Source: Ichthyophis bannanicus (Eukaryota; Chordata; Amphibia; Gymnophiona; Ichthyophiidae). Taken from it: a stretch of 64,000 nucleotides of DNA. Location of the stretch: positions 17,423,080 to 17,487,079 of the forward strand of contig CM066033.1 of assembly GCA_033557465.1 (NCBI GenBank). The letters run 5' to 3'. Of this stretch, positions 11,684 to 22,360 are shown in pieces. Numbering within the stretch: the stretch's first letter is position 1; every line of letters begins with the position of its first letter. A program made the translations under genes and the position numbers. The notes under the pieces are model-generated. The model saw only the letters and a program-made list of their open reading frames with translations, searched no databases and had not been told where the DNA came from.

Positions 11684-14600
11684 TCAACTAACTTCCCAGT
11701 GAGGGGTGTCCCATTTACTCATGAGGTTCCGATAGGATGGGTTTTGTGCTACATACGCTATTTCACATGAGCGGTGATAGCACACTAAATTCCACCAGTA
11801 CGGGACGCTCAGTGCGCTAAAATTCTTCCAGTGGCTCATAATGGCCTTCTGTGCCAGACTAAGGAGTAGATTGAACAGCGCCATGTGGTTGCGCCGTAAA
11901 CTGGGCACTTCCGCTAAAGATTTATATATTACAATTTGGAAGGTAATGGGTGTGTCTATCCGGCATAACTTCTGTACTTTCTGCCATACTCCTTTCCAAT
12001 AGGGTGTCAGTAATGGACAATAATAAAGCATATGCGCCATGGTGCCCAGCTCGGAGCCACAAGACCAGCAGTGACCATCATCATGTGCTTGCCATTTAGA
12101 CATCTTGACCGGAGTCAAATAGGCACGATGCGCCAAAAAGTATAGCATCTGTGTAAGTGAGGCTGATCTCGACAACCGAATTTGGGGCCCCCAAAAGAGT
12201 GTCCATGCCTCAGAGGTTGGCAGGCGGCCTGCTTCTTCTTCCCAAACCAACTGGGCACCACTAGGGCTACGAGTGTCAGCGGCTCTGAGGAGTTCTACGC
12301 ATTTGGATATTAGACCAGTGCCCATCCGAAATTCTTGAATCAGCTGATATGCCGGTTGACCCCCTACCCTATGTAGCGGCGTCACTCCCGCTTTGCTCAG
12401 GCAATGCCGTAATTGAGCCCACTGGAACATGCATTTGTAGGGTAACTGAAATTCTGATTGGAGTTCTGCGAAGGTTTTGTAGTTTCGCCCGACAAGGAGT
12501 TGACCCAGATTGAGGATTCCACGACGTATCCATGAGCTCCAAGCTATACTTTCGCCGCCGACTTTAAAGCGCGGGTTAAACCAAAGTGGGGTGGCATCCG
12601 TGATATTCTGAGTATCACCCAAGAGGGGTAGGAGAAGGTTAAAGGCTTGCTGGGTGGCTAGCAATATCTCATTGCTCATCTGAGTTTGTTGCACCGTTGC
12701 GCCAATATAATACTTCAACGGAAGTGGGTCACTAGCAGCTGATTCCACTAATAGCCATGTCGGATGCCCCGGGTCATCCATATCCTCCGCCCACCATGAT
12801 CCTTGCTTCAATATGGCCGCTACATGATATCTATGGAAATCCGGAAAGTGCACGCCTCCTCGCTCTTTCGGAAGTTTCAGCTTCCACGCCGCTATCCGTG
12901 GTACTTTTTTGTTCCAGAGGAAGAGCAACAGTTTTTTTTCCAAATCTTGATAGAATTTTATTGGGAATAATACCGGAATCATACTGAGGATGTAAGTCAG
13001 CTTAGGAACCATTACCATTTTAATAGTTTCTAGACGTCCCCACCAGGTCAAGTGTAAAGGCGACCATTTTTGAGTATAGTTTTGTAGAAGCTCCTTACAT
13101 CGGTCAGCGACCAATGACAGAGTATCTGCTATGGTAGTACTATAGGTGACCCCTAGATATTTAAAGGACGTTTTCTCCACCTGGAAGGGATATCGATAGA
13201 GAACCTCTGCTGAAACTGTTGCCGTAAATGGTATACTGACGGTCTTTTCTAGATTCAGTTTATATCCTGAGATACCCGAATATTCCGTAATAACGTTCAG
13301 GGTGGTCTCCAAGGAATTCTCATTGAGGAACAGAAGAAGATCATCCGCATAGGCTGACACTTTGCAGTGGTAACCTTCCAGTGGCATCCCTTGTATATTG
13401 GACATCTGACGAATTTTAAGTAGCAGTGGTTCCAGGACAATATTAAATAACAGGGGCGACAATGGACATCCCTGGCGCGTTCCTCTAGTGAGGGGGAATT
13501 CTTGCGACGCGGTACCATTCGCTGCCACACGAGCCACCGGTCTGGCGTACAGGAGTTGCACACTCTTCAGAAAAGCCTCCGGGATTCCCATCCAACGCAT
13601 GGTCTGATATAAATAGGGCAGCTCTACTCTGTCAAAGGCTTTCTCTGCATCTAATGCCAGTCCCACTATAGGCAGATCTATCTCCTGTGCTTTGCGGAGC
13701 ACATGTGCCAACATACGCCCATTGTCCACCGCAGATCTGCCTGGCATAAAGCCACATTGGTCGGGATGTATAAGTGTCCCCAAGACCTGGGATAGTCGGT
13801 TGGCTAGGACCTTAGCATAAATTTTGTAGTCTGCATTCAGCAGCGAAATAGGTCGGTAATTCTCGATTCTCTCCGGGTCTCTACCAGGCTTAGGATGTAT
13901 CACGATCGTTGCTGCTGCCAACGCTCCTATTGCTGGGAGGTCTTCCGCTAACCCTTCATAGTATAGCAGTAACTCTGGGACAAGCAAATCTGAGAAGGCA
14001 CCATAGAATTCCGCTGGTAAGCCATCTGGTCCACTAGCTTTACCTTTAGCCAATTGTTGTAGAGCGGCTTGAATCTCCTTACCGGCGATCGGCGTGGAAA
14101 GAAGTCTTTGCTGCTGCTGTGTAAGTTGGGGGCCTACAATGGCGGAGGTAAAGGCGGAAAACAGCGATTCATCATGTGTTGTTTCTGATTGATAAAGCTT
14201 AGAATAGAAGCTCTCGCAGATCGCTAGTATCTCTTTGTCGGTCACTTTTAGGACTCCTGCCGAGTCTTTTAAGCCGACAATCCGTGTGACCGCTCGTTTT
14301 GTCTTTAAGGCATTTGCTAAGAGCGAACTAGCCCGATTGCTGTCGTGATAATATCTCCCCTGCTGTTGCTTAAGTGATTCAGTGACTTCGTCGTGCAGGA
14401 GTGCGTTGTACTGAGCACGTAGCTTCTGTAGACGCTGCAGCACCCTCTGATCTGTTTGACGTGCGAGGAGTCGCTCGCCCGTGTGAATCTCAACTTCCAA
14501 TTCCGCTCTTCTCTTTGCCGCAACTTTCCGTTTGTGTATCTTGTAAGTCAGCATATGTCCACGAACAGTAGCTTTGAAGGCCTCCCACCAGGCCCATGTG

Positions 14601-15482
14601 GAAGTATCTCCATATTTGTTTGTGATAAAATATTCAGTGATAGCTGTTTTCATATCCGCACAAAACTTCTCATCTGCCAACCAGGATTTCTCAAAAAAAA
14701 AATCTACTTTGGGATATTGTTGCATGACCCACGTTAAGATCCATGTAGGTCGCCGAATGATCTGACACTGTTCGGGGTAACAGACCCACATCAACGACTT
14801 CGGGTACGAGTGTTTTGGAGATTAAGAAATAGTCAATACGAGTTTGTGTATTGTGAGGCAGAGAATGAAAGGAATACTCTCGCTCTTGGGGGTGAATGAG
14901 TCTCCAAGGATCCAAAATCCCAAGCAAGTCTAGCATATTATGCAGTTCCTGAGCTGACTGAGGTTTATGTTGTGGCTTGTAAGGCGTTCTGTCTAGGAGA
15001 GGGTCTGGTATAAGATTAAAATCACCCCCTAGCACAATACATGAAGAACCTATACTCAGGAGTTCTTGAGTTATCTGAGCGAGCCATTGAGGGTCATCCT
15101 TCGTGGGACCATACACAGTCATAAATGTATACAAGCTGCTATTAATTTGCGCTAGCACCCTAGCCCAGCGTCCAATCGGATCTATCTTTGTTTCTTGCAC
15201 CGTCATATGCAGACTTTGCTTAGCTAGAATGATGACCCCTCCTTTCTTCTGAAGGGCTGGCGCTGAAAGAATATTTTGATATACCTTGTCCTTCACCTTG
15301 TAGGATTCTGAGAGGGTCAAATGAGTCTCCTGCAAGTAGACTATGTCTGCCTTTTGATGTTTACAATAAGTGAGGATTTTCTTCCTCTTTACTGGGTTAG
15401 TGATGCCTTTGACATTGAGGGACAGCACCCGTATCCGTGAACTAGCCATAGTGTGTCTTACTGTGATAAAGAAGGATGACAT
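11684..15482 (-). CDS. L1 ORF2: endonuclease, reverse transcriptase, Cys-rich tail (one frameshift)
   Basis: This is the enzyme of target-primed reverse transcription. Endonuclease (15449-14780): NVKGI, LQETH, GGDFN, RIDYFLIS and SDHSA blocks. RT: a KASGPDGLPAEFY block near 14030, YRPISLLNADYKIYAK, GFMPGRSA, DAEKAFDRV, GCPLSPLLFN and the catalytic YADD near 13345. The C-terminus has CWSCGSELGTMAHMLYYC, the Cys/His motif of L1 ORF2. The coding frame is about 1,266 codons, interrupted only where a T10 run (14693-14702 on the minus strand) adds one base and brings a TGA into frame. The start could be 15482 or, more likely from homology, the second Met at 15449. The break could be a true mutation or a homopolymer sequencing error. 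Confidence 0.9.
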
Positions 15483-15891
15483 TCAAGGTCAACAATCCCA
15501 TGATTAAATTATCAATTTCACTCATTAGGACAATATAACAGCCTGTCTGAAATAAGTCACAACCTAACTAACTAAACTTGTCCGGTAGAGCCAGTGCCGC
15601 CTACAGAATTTAAACCCCCGCCAGCATTATGATTATATAAAAAAAAAAAAAAAAAGGAAGAAAAAAGAATGACTAGTTTTGAGCCAAACTGAAAGAACAG
15701 CAACAGCACAGCAATTACATAATACATAGTATAATCCTTACTTGGGCACTCACACTTGTCTCCTGAGGTTCTCCCTCACTCAGCCACCACCACCCATTTC
15801 TACAATCTACAATGAGCTGGCAGAGGCTAAGCAAGACCTACAGCCAAAGTGTAAATGCCAATTGTAGCACCAGAATTAGGTCCCTGAGTCT

Positions 15892-16752
15892 CTATTGCCT
15901 TTCCGGTCCCACTTCCATCTGGGCGCGATCTTGTAGGAACGCTCGGAGGGCACGACCCTCCATGAAGGTATGGGTACGATTATCCAAAGTGACTTTCATC
16001 GTGGCGGGATAGAAAAGACCAAAACGGGCCTGTATTTGTTGCAGGGCTGGTCTGCAGGCCAGAAGATCTTTCCGGCGCTGAGCCGTTTGTTTGCTTAGAT
16101 CCGGGAAAAAGGATATTTTGTGTCCATCAAATTGTAAATTATGGCTCTGTTTCGCCGCTTGCATTATTTGTAATACATGTTGATATCGCATCACCTTTAC
16201 TACGAATGGTCGAGGCCTGGGCGTGTGTGCTGACGGATGGGAAGGTACCCGATGTGCACGCTCTAATTCCAGTGCCCGCTCCAAGGTAATGTTTAAAAGA
16301 GTAGGAATTAGTTTCTCTAAGAAAGTTACAGAGTTTGATCCTTCTCGACCTTCTGGGATACCTAGTATACGGATATTATTTCTCCGCATTCTATTCGATT
16401 GATCCTCAACGTGGACTTCGAGGGCTGAGACCCGCTGTGCCAGGGGGCCAATCTGCGCAAGCACAGACGATTGCCTGTCCACCTCGGCCTCTACTTCTTC
16501 TAGGCGGCTAGTGAGGTCTCCCATGCGTTCTCTCACCTCATGCAGGTCCTCCTGTACCTTCTTTAGTGTCCCAGAGTTGGTGGTGACAATGTCTTTCACA
16601 GATCTCAGTTCCTGCAATATCTCCCGCACCCCTTCCGACGCGATTTTATCCGCCGCCATTTTCTGAGGGGACGCAGGGTCTTGTTTGGCCCGTTTGTTTG
16701 ATTGCCCGGCTGCTGGTGGAAAGTCCAGTCGGGCAGGTTTTAACGCGGACAT
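15892..16752 (-). CDS. L1 ORF1 RNA-binding chaperone, intact
   Basis: The 286-residue ORF starts 133 bp inside the 5' end. It packages L1 RNA into ribonucleoprotein. After a basic N-terminus, a heptad-rich coiled coil runs from about residue 45 to 115 (trimerisation in known L1 ORF1p). An RRM-like segment begins with RRNNIRILGIPEGREG, and the C-terminal domain includes PRPFVVKVMRY and a KISFFPDLSKQT block. Length and domain order fit the L1 family. No frame breaks are seen. Confidence 0.92.
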   Translation of the reverse strand: MSALKPARLDFPPAAGQSNKRAKQDPASPQKMAADKIASEGVREILQELRSVKDIVTTNSGTLKKVQEDLHEVRERMGDLTSRLEEVEAEVDRQSSVLAQIGPLAQRVSALEVHVEDQSNRMRRNNIRILGIPEGREGSNSVTFLEKLIPTLLNITLERALELERAHRVPSHPSAHTPRPRPFVVKVMRYQHVLQIMQAAKQSHNLQFDGHKISFFPDLSKQTAQRRKDLLACRPALQQIQARFGLFYPATMKVTLDNRTHTFMEGRALRAFLQDRAQMEVGPERQ

Positions 16753-17554
16753 ACCTCGGATAGCTCAGTTTGCTCTCGTGAGTATTTTAGTGGATCCCTG
16801 TCTTCCCAATGGCTCCGGATTTGTAATGCTGTACGGGAGCTCCGATTCAAGCGGCCATCTTCGCACGCGGCAGACTCCGCCCCCCGCTTATTGCTTCTAA
16901 TAGAAGAGACATAGAAAGTGAAGAATTTCCCTGCACTTGCCAAGAGTTATGTGGCTCTCAAAATAGAAACTCCAGAGAATGCGGTAACTTCCCATTCTAC
17001 TCTAGCTGTGAGGAGGAGGGGAACACTCTCAGCCGTACAGAGAGACTGTTTAAGAATAACATGAGTTACAATCCAAAAGGACTTTATTCAGAAGAGGAGT
17101 GTGAAGAAATGCAATGTGATTTATATGAGGAGCCTGCTTCTGAGAATTGTATGGATTGTACGTTTACTTTGTCTGATGAAATCACTTCTTTATGCTGAAG
17201 ATGTTTCTGGAAGTTTTGCTAAGGAAAGGAAGTGAAGAAACTTACCTTGAGTGAAAAGGATTGTTCCATTTGTTCCTTTTATTTTGTACCAGCCATATGG
17301 TCATTTTGTTCTTATATCCATTGCTTTGAAAATCCGCCCGGGAAGGGGAAATAAAAAGTCCTGTCTTAAGCATTGCTACTCGACTACAACTTAATTCTTT
17401 CGTTAGCTTGTGGGACTACAACTCCCAGAGGGCATTGTAACACCTTTTGTACCACTCACCCTGCTACTTAAGAGAACGCCCCGATGAAATACCCACGCTT
17501 TTAGCCTCTGGGGACCCTCATGGGTTACAATGGGTAGGGGAACATAGTTGATTC

Positions 17555-20221
17555 ATCAACCAACTTCTACCACCCAATTTCGCCATACACACAAGACATA
17601 GAGAAAACAAAAAAGGAGGAGGGGTGCTCATAGTCTCCAAATCGGACCTTAACTTCCACATAACAGATTCCTCTAGCTCAAGCAATCTAGACATACTCTC
17701 CATTACAAACCAGCAAATCTCCCTCAACCTCTTATACAGGACACCGTCCACGTCTCCAGATGACCTCCCAACCATTATTGACCTTACTGCCAGCACCCTC
17801 AATCCCAATAAACCAAATTGGATAATGGGTGACTTCAATCTCCCATCGTTATCCCAAAACCACGCAATTGCCTTCCTTGGTGCTATGGAAGACCTGGGAC
17901 TCAAGCAAATTATCAATAAACCCACTCATATAAAGGGAAACATTCTGGATTTGGTATTTGCTCCTCAGACAGTCATTCAACAAAACCACAACCTACCAAT
18001 ATCAATCGTTGATGTACCCTGGTCAGACCACAAACTGATCATTTTCCAGATCCCCATCATCAATGAGAAGCTGCACAGAAGCCAAAACATGCACAGCACA
18101 TCACGGACGCCCACAAGAAGATTTAGACCATTTAACAGAGAACACATCTTGGCTGAGACCCAATCACTCCTCAACAAAACCACACCAGACCTCGACGAAC
18201 TAATCACCTCCTGGAACTCCAATCTGCATGCCATATCACAACCTCCAATTTCCAATAACACAAAGAGGAGAAAAAGAAGCACCGCCCCATGGTTCTCTCC
18301 TGAATTGCGAGCCTCTCTGACTCAACTCCGCAGACTGGAACGCCGCTGGCGCAGATCACTTTCCACTGAAGATCAGACCACCTACCGTACTCACCTCTCC
18401 ACACACCGTAAAGCAATCACAACCACAATGAAACAATATCACACAGACACCCTAAAGAGATCACTGAATAAACCACGTGACCTCTTCAACCTGGTCAAAT
18501 CCCTCTCAAAGGAACCTTCTCCCGAACAACACAGTGAGATTCATCCACAGAAATTCGCTGACTACATGCAATCCAAGATAGTGCAAACTAACAAGGTGTC
18601 AACAGTCCCGTTCCAAGAACCAACGAATGCAACCCCACTAAATAACTTCTCTACACCATCCACTAAATGCATCGAGGACACCATAGCATCTCTCAATACC
18701 TCCACTGCACAAACGGACCCATGCCCAGCTTTTTGGATTAAGGAGCTACGTTGTGCGTTCAGCCCCTTCATTGCAAATCTAATGAACCTCTCATTCACAA
18801 CAGGGTACTTCCCTGCAGCACTCAAGCAGACTTCCATCAGGCCACTTTTGAAAAACCCCAAGCTAGACCCGCAAAAGGTCGAATCTTATAGGCCTATAGC
18901 TAGCATTCCCCTCTTAGCCAAGATAATTGAGAAGGAGGCACAACGGCAAATCCAAGATCATATAGACACCACAGCTCCCCTAGATCACTGCCAACATGGG
19001 TTCAGAGAATATCATGGGATCGAGACCCTTCTCACGAACCTATTCAACGACATTATCACAGGCATTAACAACATCCGACAAGGATTTGTACTCGTCTTCT
19101 TAGACATCGCTGCGGCGTTCGACTCGGTAAGCCACGAAATTCTCCTCGGACGACTGAAAGAGAAAGGTATCTGCAACAGTGCATTAGAATGGTGCAACTC
19201 TTATCTGGATGGTAGATGGCAATATGTGAAGTCCGGTACAGAAGAGTCAAAACGCTTCCATCAAAAGCAAGGTGTGCCTCAAGGTTCCTCATTGTCTTCC
19301 CTACTATTTAACATATACATGCAGCCCATCTGCGACATCATAAGATCTTTCAAAGTCAACTGCTTGATATACGCAGATGACATTCTCTTATATATGCCTT
19401 TCTCCACAACTCAATTAGACCTGGCACCGTTGGTAGACTGCCTCAATTCGGTCTCAGAGTGGCTCCAATCACAAAACCTTCGCATTCAACATAAAAAAAC
19501 AGAGGTGCTCTTCATCTCCAAAGACCCCAACTTCACCCCTCCAGCCCACGTCAGTGTCAAGGAAGCTGACCTACAAGCTAAAGAAACAATAAGATACCTT
19601 GGAGTTACATTGGACCAACGTCTGGATATGAAACATCACATAAATAACATAGTCAAAGCTGTATACTTCAAAATACGCTCGCTTAGGCATATGCGCTCCA
19701 TGTTGGACCCTGATGACTTCCGAACCATATACCAAGCACTAATCCTGCCACACTTCGACTTTGCAAATGCCATATTACAAGGTCTCCCTCAATCCACTCT
19801 TAGCCCATTACAGATGGCCATGAATGCCGCAGCAAGAGTCCTCTACGGAGCCTCCAGAAGCGACCACGTAACTCCCATTCTTAAACAGCTTCACTGGCTC
19901 CCCATCCATGGGAGGATCATCTTTAAAACCCTAGTCCTATCATTCAAGGCAATCAAGGGTATCTCATCCTCCTCACTCACAGATCTGATTCACACTGTAC
20001 CCCCCAACAGATCCAGAAGAACATCAGCCGTAAACCTACTGACAACCTCGAAGGCGTTGACAAAGTGCAACATGACAACCTCAAACAGAGCCTTCAGTTT
20101 CTATGTACCCAAATGCTGGAACGCTCTACCCTCCGACATAAGGGCCATTACTGACCTACTCCAGTTCAGGAAGGCACTCAAATACCACCTCTTCCTTCAA
20201 TACTACCCAACCAGCAATTGA
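17555..20221 (+). CDS. L2 endonuclease-reverse transcriptase, open frame, 5'-truncated
   Basis: The frame is open from the truncation point to TGA at 20219-20221, about 888 codons. Blocks in order: KKGGGVLIVSKSDLNFH, NLLYRTPST, MGDFNLPSLS, WSDHKLIIFQIP; the RT motifs RPIASIPLLAKIIEK, QHGFREYHGIETL, FLDIAAAFDSVSH, QGVPQGSSLS and YADDILLY (near 19370); then LHWLPIHG and a CWNALPSDIRAI block. It lacks the first part of the endonuclease, so it cannot be autonomous, but no stop or frameshift has accumulated. Compared with L2-A this suggests a more recent insertion. Confidence 0.88.
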   Translation: MNQLLPPNFAIHTRHRENKKGGGVLIVSKSDLNFHITDSSSSSNLDILSITNQQISLNLLYRTPSTSPDDLPTIIDLTASTLNPNKPNWIMGDFNLPSLSQNHAIAFLGAMEDLGLKQIINKPTHIKGNILDLVFAPQTVIQQNHNLPISIVDVPWSDHKLIIFQIPIINEKLHRSQNMHSTSRTPTRRFRPFNREHILAETQSLLNKTTPDLDELITSWNSNLHAISQPPISNNTKRRKRSTAPWFSPELRASLTQLRRLERRWRRSLSTEDQTTYRTHLSTHRKAITTTMKQYHTDTLKRSLNKPRDLFNLVKSLSKEPSPEQHSEIHPQKFADYMQSKIVQTNKVSTVPFQEPTNATPLNNFSTPSTKCIEDTIASLNTSTAQTDPCPAFWIKELRCAFSPFIANLMNLSFTTGYFPAALKQTSIRPLLKNPKLDPQKVESYRPIASIPLLAKIIEKEAQRQIQDHIDTTAPLDHCQHGFREYHGIETLLTNLFNDIITGINNIRQGFVLVFLDIAAAFDSVSHEILLGRLKEKGICNSALEWCNSYLDGRWQYVKSGTEESKRFHQKQGVPQGSSLSSLLFNIYMQPICDIIRSFKVNCLIYADDILLYMPFSTTQLDLAPLVDCLNSVSEWLQSQNLRIQHKKTEVLFISKDPNFTPPAHVSVKEADLQAKETIRYLGVTLDQRLDMKHHINNIVKAVYFKIRSLRHMRSMLDPDDFRTIYQALILPHFDFANAILQGLPQSTLSPLQMAMNAAARVLYGASRSDHVTPILKQLHWLPIHGRIIFKTLVLSFKAIKGISSSSLTDLIHTVPPNRSRRTSAVNLLTTSKALTKCNMTTSNRAFSFYVPKCWNALPSDIRAITDLLQFRKALKYHLFLQYYPTSN

Positions 20222-20460
20222 ACCAGAGGAAGTGACCCACTCATGAACACACCATGCCGTTCTTGATATTATTAAGACTCTATTCTGTTCTATGTAATTA
20301 TCTCTTGTATATAGTTTACCCCGGTTCTCCAAGTTTGTACTCCTGTTCGATGTAAACCAAACAGCTTGTTGTTATGGTCTTTATGTTATAATGTAAACCG
20401 CGCTGATGCCGAATAGTGCGGTATATAAGAACTTGTAATAAATAAATAAAATAAATAAAT
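17555..20460 (+). mobile_element. L2 LINE copy B, 5'-truncated
   Basis: It starts inside the endonuclease region and keeps a full 3' UTR and tail: GTAAACCGCGCTGATGCCGA, GTGCGGTATATAAG and (TAAA)n to 20460. It sits inside the minus-strand L2-D, which resumes at 20461 with the preceding endonuclease residues. Opposite orientation and a lack of long target duplications fit L2 behaviour. Confidence 0.85.
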
Positions 20461-20960
20461 GAGTACTGAGTCTGTGCCCTGGAACAATGTTTTATTGAGG
20501 CAAAGGATATCTATCTAAGTTGTAATCAGATATTAGGTCGGTAAGTAGGGGATCTTATTCTTGGCTGAACGGGCATTGATTAAGGCACAATTGAGGGAGG
20601 GGGAGGTTAGGTTTCAGTGTAGGAGTGTGTGTTACAGTAGAGATGGTGTTAATTCTGGTTAATTCTGGGAATGCTGCATGTGATATAAAGCTGAAGGGTT
20701 GTTTGAGCACCAGATGGACTAGTGCTAGTGGTGTGTACACATAGGTCCCTGACCCCGCTTTTTTAAAGAGGTCGGTGGAGCCTTCGATAGGGCTAGAGTC
20801 AGTGGGTAGGAGAAGCTAGATTTTCCTGCTGCAGGGCTTTTCTTAGCTCAGGTAAGCAGCATGATTTGGAGGTAGTGTGTTCTTCCCGCTTCTACCCCCA
20901 ATGCCTGATCGAGTTCAGCTGGATGGCTGGGGGAAGAGATCTTTGCCCCGGTGAGCAGCT
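20461..20960 (-). mobile_element. L2 copy D, endonuclease N-terminus and upstream region
   Basis: On the minus strand around 20590-20470 the reading gives an ALINARSAKNKIP block, then a frameshift, then a segment like LTDLISDYNLD and FQGTDSVL. These are the first endonuclease residues of L2 and directly precede the part found at 17554-17530. The sequence to about 20960 is presumed L2 5' region without a recognisable ORF. Confidence 0.65.
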
Positions 20961-22225
20961 GAATTTAAAAGCTAAAGCTCTGCCCCGAGGAAGAGGTAAT
21001 AAAGTAAAGTTCAGAAAGACAAAACAAAAGCACAGCTGATCTACTTAACTTAAATGCTGTCTCTGAAAAACTTCACAACGCTCTCAGGAAATGCCGGTCA
21101 AACAATCTGCACTGCTAAGACCCACTCTCAACAAACTTTGCTGCTAAAGCAGCTACAAAAGATTTGCTGCCAGTGGCGACACAACTTGCTTTACAACTGC
21201 ATCTTGTCCCTCTCAGACAGCAGACACCCCAGTTCAAACAGCAGTTCAATACAGAATTTCACATCCATTCATCTATATGGGACACTTTGAAGATCAAAGC
21301 AGAAAATCATCTACGTCCTGGCGTTATTCCATGTTGCCGCTAGTAAAATGTGGGTGTCCGCGGAAAGAACTCAGGATGTACATGGGCCTTTCCTGAATGC
21401 GCTTTATACATCTCCGCAGCTTGCTATGCCCCCATTCTGCCCCCTCCTTCATACATTCAGAAAGACCCTTTGTAATGTCGTGTACGTGCAGGGCCACGTG
21501 GTTTCAGAATACAGTTCTAGACATTTTCATGAGAAAAATATCTATCCCACACATCCAAAGGGCTTATTTGTGTTCTAGAATGACCTCTTAAGTGAATTAT
21601 TTTAAATCTAATTGCTTATAAAAGGGAATTTGTTTTTTCTGCCTCTCCATAACTTTTGTATTCTTTACACTATTCTAATTTATCAATGTCCCTGTTTAAT
21701 GTACATTACCAAATTTAAGTTATAATGTAAACAGCTTTGACTGAAATGGTAACGCGATAAAAAAAAAACCTGTTAAATAAATGCATTATTTTTTCAAATT
21801 GTAAACCATTTTGAATGACATCTCACAAAAATGCTATAAACATTTTGATAAATAAAAAAAATTAAAAATTTTATTTAAAAAAAGTACCTGTTAATATACA
21901 TGTAAACCGCACTGATTCTAAAGAGCGCAGTATAAAAAAACAATGTAATACTAGTAGCGGAATCAGGCCTTGGTCTAGCTCCTGACATCCAGGGCTCTTC
22001 CTGCAGCATTCATATCTCACTAAGTCCTGCAGCAAACTCTTTCAGTCTTCCCTTCTCACAAGACAGATCTCTGACTTCCATCTTTCTGCTGACCCTCAAG
22101 AGCCCAAACTAAACACAAAATTAACCACAACAATGAGGGTCCCCCTAGGGGTCCAAGGGAACCACCACTGGCTCGGGGGCATATGAATGAAGGGCACTGA
22201 TCTAGGAAGTGAAGTAAATGAAATG
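20961..22225. other. Unassigned stretch with two L2-type 3' tails
   Basis: I see no gene here. 21718-21785 and 21898-21955 (both +) carry GTAAAC...GCG(A/C)(T/A)ATAAA tails like the L2 3' end, so short L2 or L2-driven SINE copies probably end there. 22030-22225 is a non-repetitive-looking lead-in to DIRS-A. The rest shows no frame above 80 codons with family similarity. Confidence 0.4.
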
Positions 22226-22360
22226 TTCCTGATCGTGTATCCAGTCTAGTCCCGGACCTCTGGGTTGTCCATCTCATCCAGCAGCTTGGAGACTGAGGAA
22301 CTCCTTCTTTTGTGATGTCACTGGTATAATCATCCGGGAGCCTCCTCCTACCACCAGTTA
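22226..22360 (+). repeat. DIRS-A left inverted terminal repeat
   Basis: It starts near TTCCTGATCGTGTATCC. It contains AGTCTAGTCCCGGACCTCTG and continues through CATCCAGCAGCTTGGAGACTG and GTGATGTCACTGGTATAAT. Its reverse complement is at 29590-29710 with few mismatches. The TATAAT-containing segment may be promoter-like, but that is only a guess. Confidence 0.85.

Larger units (their letters stand above)
11451..16885 (-). mobile_element. Full-length L1 retrotransposon (L1-A) with 13-bp target duplication
   Basis: The minus-strand order is a short GC-rich 5' UTR (16885-16753), ORF1, an inter-ORF region of about 410 bp with an A17 run at 15638-15654, ORF2, 3' UTR and a poly(A) of 19. The target duplication GCTTATTGCTTCT is perfect at 11438-11450 and 16886-16898. 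In element orientation the nick site is TATT/AGAA, one base off the L1 endonuclease consensus TT/AAAA. Perfect duplications and nearly intact ORFs mark it as one of the youngest insertions here. Confidence 0.92.
10941..17198 (+). pseudogene. E1 protein ORF of unknown function, split by L1
   Basis: I do not recognise this protein. The frame is open at 10941-11450 (170 codons) and at 16899-17198 (99 codons plus TGA), and the two halves are in phase if the L1 and one copy of its 13-bp target duplication are ignored. The first half is Arg, Gly and Lys rich with a basic KGKQRKKNSK patch. The second half is Cys and Glu rich and ends with NCMDCTFTLSDEITSLC. No ATG is visible near the 5' end of the frame. 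The same strand also has a 154-codon ORF at 10969-11433 in another frame; I prefer the long frame because it resembles E2 in its basic body, acidic tail and MDC motif. Confidence 0.5.
10789..17529 (+). mobile_element. LTR-like element E1 (1.3 kb without its nested L1)
   Basis: It starts TGTCATGGGG (10789) and ends GGGTTACA (17529), flanked by a perfect ATGG duplication at 10785-10788 and 17530-17533. Independent proof of the ends: the minus-strand L2-D endonuclease frame reads from 17554-17530 directly into 10784 downward. The unit has a GC-box-like GGGGCGGAGC near 10988, a long ORF, AATAAA at 17349-17354 (about 175 bp before the end) and an ACTACAACTCCCAG motif at 17413-17426. There are no direct terminal repeats. 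It is split by L1-A at 11451-16885. Confidence 0.75.

Noticed and set aside
10785..17533. L2-B and L2-D as one L2 with a 5' inversion (twin priming)
   Set aside because: L2-D keeps its own C-terminus and continues on both sides of L2-B, so these are two separate copies.
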